A stretch of 8,638 bases of DNA from Paracoccaceae bacterium. Lineage in GTDB: Bacteria > Pseudomonadota > Alphaproteobacteria > Rhodobacterales > Rhodobacteraceae. How positions within the stretch are numbered: position 1 is the first letter of the stretch; each line of letters starts with the position of its first letter. The stretch is taken from contig QKHF01000196.1 in assembly GCA_003250135.1 (NCBI GenBank), positions 1-8,638 of the forward strand, written 5' to 3'. Both the position numbers and the translations under genes were made by a program. The notes under the pieces were generated by a model, which saw nothing but the letters and a program-made list of their open reading frames with translations, did no database searches and had not been told where the DNA came from. Shown here piece after piece: positions 7,327-8,638 of this stretch.

Positions 7327-8393
7327 GCGTATTCCGGGTTCTCGTAGAGCGAGGTCCGGGTGCCCGGCGGCACGTTGGCCCAGCCCTCTTTCTCCGCCAC
7401 GAGCGCGAGATAGTCCTTCGAGGTCGCCCAGTTGACGAATGTCTTCGCCGCGTCGGTGGCGTCGGAGCCGGCCGGGATGGCCAGAGCCCAGGCCCATAGC
7501 CAGTTGGCGCGTTTGCCCTTGCCGGTGTCGGGCGCGAGCGCGAAGCCCACCTTGTCGGCGACGGTCGAGTCGTTGGGGTTGGTCACGAAGGAGGCCGCCA
7601 CGGTGGCGTCGATCCACATGCCGCACTTGCCCTGCTGGAACAGCGACAGGTTCTCGTTGAAGCCGTTGGTCGAGGCGCCCGGAGGGCCGTAGGTGGTCAG
7701 CAGGTCGTTGTAGAAGGAGACAGCCTCCTTCCACGCGGGAGTGTCGAGCTGCGGCTTCCAGTCCTCGTCGAACCAGCGCGCGCCGAACGAGTTGGCGACC
7801 GTGGTGATGAACGCCATGTTCTCGCCCCAGCCCGCCTTGCCGCGCAGGCACGCGCCGTAAATCTCGTTGCTCTTGTCGGTCATCGCCGCCGCGGCTTCCT
7901 TGATGAAGTCCCAGGTCGGGGCCTCGGGCATCGTGAGCCCGGCTTTCTCCATCAGGTCCGTGCGGTACATGACCATCGAGCTTTCGCCATAGAACGGCGA
8001 GGCGTAGAGAGTGCCGTCATGCGACAGGCCCGACCGCATCGCCGGCAAAATGTCGTCGATGTCATAGTCGGCCGGCAGATCGTCGAGCGCCACGAGCCAG
8101 CCATTCGCCGCCCAGATGGGGGTCTCGTACATGCCGATGGTCAAAACATCGAACTGGCCGCCCTTGGTCGCGATGTCCTGGGTCACGCGCTGACGAAGGA
8201 CGTTCTCCTCCAGCGTCACCCATTCAAGCGTGATGTCCGGGTGCTTGGCGGTGAAATCGTCGGTCAGACCCTGCATGCGGATCATGTCGCCATTGTTCAC
8301 GGTCGCGATGGTGACGGTGGTCTCGGCGAAAGCGCCGCCCGAGGCGACGAGAGTCAGCGCCGTGGCGCCGAAAAGCGACTTCATCAGAGACAT
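7323..8393 (-). CDS. smoE: Polyol ABC transporter periplasmic binding protein, N-terminal part (frameshifted)
   Basis: Predicted periplasmic receptor (extracellular solute-binding protein family 1) that would deliver sorbitol or mannitol to SmoFG. The first 23 residues form a Sec signal peptide with Lys5, a hydrophobic core and a probable cut after AFA. The mature part follows the family pattern through TIATVNNGDM, a lobe with WLVALDDLP, YASPFYGESSMVMYR and GKCGMWIDATVAA. The frame ends prematurely at 7323 after LYENPEYA, about 73 codons before the natural end, which continues in another frame (7105-7326). The distance from this ATG to the final stop is 1289 bases, two more than a multiple of three, so at least one base is missing or two are extra. 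I prefer the ATG at 8393, with GGAGG 7 bases upstream, over the TTG at 8396. The split could be real or an assembly error. Confidence 0.85.
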   Translation of the reverse strand: MSLMKSLFGATALTLVASGGAFAETTVTIATVNNGDMIRMQGLTDDFTAKHPDITLEWVTLEENVLRQRVTQDIATKGGQFDVLTIGMYETPIWAANGWLVALDDLPADYDIDDILPAMRSGLSHDGTLYASPFYGESSMVMYRTDLMEKAGLTMPEAPTWDFIKEAAAAMTDKSNEIYGACLRGKAGWGENMAFITTVANSFGARWFDEDWKPQLDTPAWKEAVSFYNDLLTTYGPPGASTNGFNENLSLFQQGKCGMWIDATVAASFVTNPNDSTVADKVGFALAPDTGKGKRANWLWAWALAIPAGSDATDAAKTFVNWATSKDYLALVAEKEGWANVPPGTRTSLYENPEYA

Positions 8394-8397
8394 CAAT

Positions 8398-8408
8398 TGT
8401 CCTCCCTG
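8398..8408 (-). promoter_or_regulatory. Ribosome binding site of smoE
   Basis: On the minus strand the sequence CAGGGAGGACA lies just upstream of the smoE start. The GGAGG core is 7 bases from the ATG at 8393 but only 4 from the alternative TTG at 8396, which decides the start in favour of the ATG. Confidence 0.7.
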
Positions 8409-8435
8409 TTTCGTTATTAGTGATTAGTGTCGCCA

Positions 8436-8463
8436 AGGTTAGCGGCTTCTGAGTTTCAGTCAA
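8436..8463 (-). promoter_or_regulatory. Candidate sigma-70 promoter for the polyol operon
   Basis: Minus strand: TTGACT (8458-8463, five of six consensus bases) is separated by 16 bases from TAACCT (8436-8441, three of six). The 14-bp palindrome lies just upstream of the -35. A second possible promoter, TTGATT (8490-8495) with 16 bases to TAAATT (8468-8473), would have the palindrome inside its spacer, the usual geometry for repression. The sequence alone does not decide between them. Confidence 0.4.
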
Positions 8464-8470
8464 TTTAAAT

Positions 8471-8484
8471 TTAACGCGCGTTAA
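8471..8484. promoter_or_regulatory. Probable LacI-family operator
   Basis: TTAACGCGCGTTAA is a perfect 14-bp palindrome with a CG at its centre, the typical symmetry of LacI-family operators. It lies in the AT-rich gap between the LacI-type repressor gene and smoE, where a local repressor would be expected to act. Binding of the neighbouring repressor is inferred from this position. Confidence 0.6.
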
Positions 8485-8517
8485 TAAATAATCAAAACAT
8501 AATTCAAATTCAATAAG

Positions 8518-8638
8518 TTATGCGGAGTCCCGCATCACCAAAGTCCCGTCGAAATACGTTTCCTCCCGCCGGGACGGGCGCTGCTCCGATTCGATGATTC
8601 CAAACAGCGTGCTGGCCGCCAGGTCCGCGATCGCGGCG
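8518..8638 (-). CDS. LacI-family transcriptional regulator, C-terminal end (5' part outside window)
   Basis: The last 39 codons and the TAA stop (8518-8520) of a minus-strand gene cut by the window edge. The end of the protein reads FDGTLVMRDSA after a segment AAIADLAASTLFGIIE. The closing pattern of Phe-x-Gly-x-Leu-Val-x-Arg-x-Ser is the usual C-terminal strand of LacI/GalR sugar-sensing repressors. The DNA-binding domain and most of the effector domain are outside the window, so its ligand cannot be read. It lies directly upstream of the polyol operon in the same direction, with 124 bases between its stop and the smoE ATG and no clear terminator in between. Some read-through into smoE is therefore possible. 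It probably represses the operon until a polyol is present. Confidence 0.75.
   Translation of the reverse strand, partial: AAIADLAASTLFGIIESEQRPSRREETYFDGTLVMRDSA

Noticed and set aside
7105..7851. Minus-strand open frame of 248 codons as one protein
   Set aside because: Only the last 73 codons look like a real protein (the SmoE tail); the part before 7326 is an out-of-frame reading of smoE.
8394..8396. TTG start for smoE
   Set aside because: The ATG immediately downstream has better spacing (7 bases) to the GGAGG.
1..8638. CRISPR arrays, tRNA or rRNA genes, insertion sequences, phage genes
   Set aside because: I saw no regularly spaced repeats, cloverleaf-like sequence, transposase motifs or flanking inverted repeats. 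The window is an ordinary catabolic operon.

Overview
The window is a GC-rich stretch of alphaproteobacterial DNA. The gene order and protein sequences closely resemble the polyol (sorbitol/mannitol/arabitol) operons of Rhodobacter and Roseobacter relatives, so a Rhodobacterales host is the best guess. That assignment rests on remembered family resemblance, not on a search.

Layout: almost everything is on the minus strand and reads from right to left. At the right edge (8518-8638) is the C-terminal end of a LacI-family repressor. It is followed by an AT-rich control region (8394-8517) with a perfect 14-bp palindrome centred on CG, two candidate promoters and a good ribosome binding site. Then come smoE (periplasmic polyol-binding protein, broken by a frameshift near 7326), a GC-rich terminator-like hairpin (7051-7086), smoF and smoG (the two permeases), smoK (ATPase), smoS (sorbitol dehydrogenase, SDR family), mtlK (mannitol 2-dehydrogenase, long-chain family) and xylB (xylulokinase). 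From smoF to mtlK the genes are tightly packed or overlapping. XylB is set apart by a 117-base gap and ends just before a weak terminator hairpin at 421-439. At the left edge (3-104, plus strand) is the end of an unrecognised gene converging on xylB. The 345 bases between the two (105-449) hold no gene I can support.

How the genes work together: SmoEFGK would import hexitols and pentitols. SmoS would oxidise sorbitol to fructose, and MtlK would oxidise mannitol to fructose and D-arabitol to D-xylulose. XylB would phosphorylate D-xylulose to xylulose 5-phosphate for the pentose phosphate pathway. A fructokinase for the fructose branch is not in the window. The adjacent LacI-type repressor probably controls the operon through the palindrome.

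This is a known type of catabolic operon; I found no undescribed system. The most notable point is the broken smoE: the upstream reading frame stops inside an ATGA overlap with an ATG that opens the last 73 codons in another frame. It is either a decayed or miscalled gene, or a binding protein made in two translationally coupled pieces.
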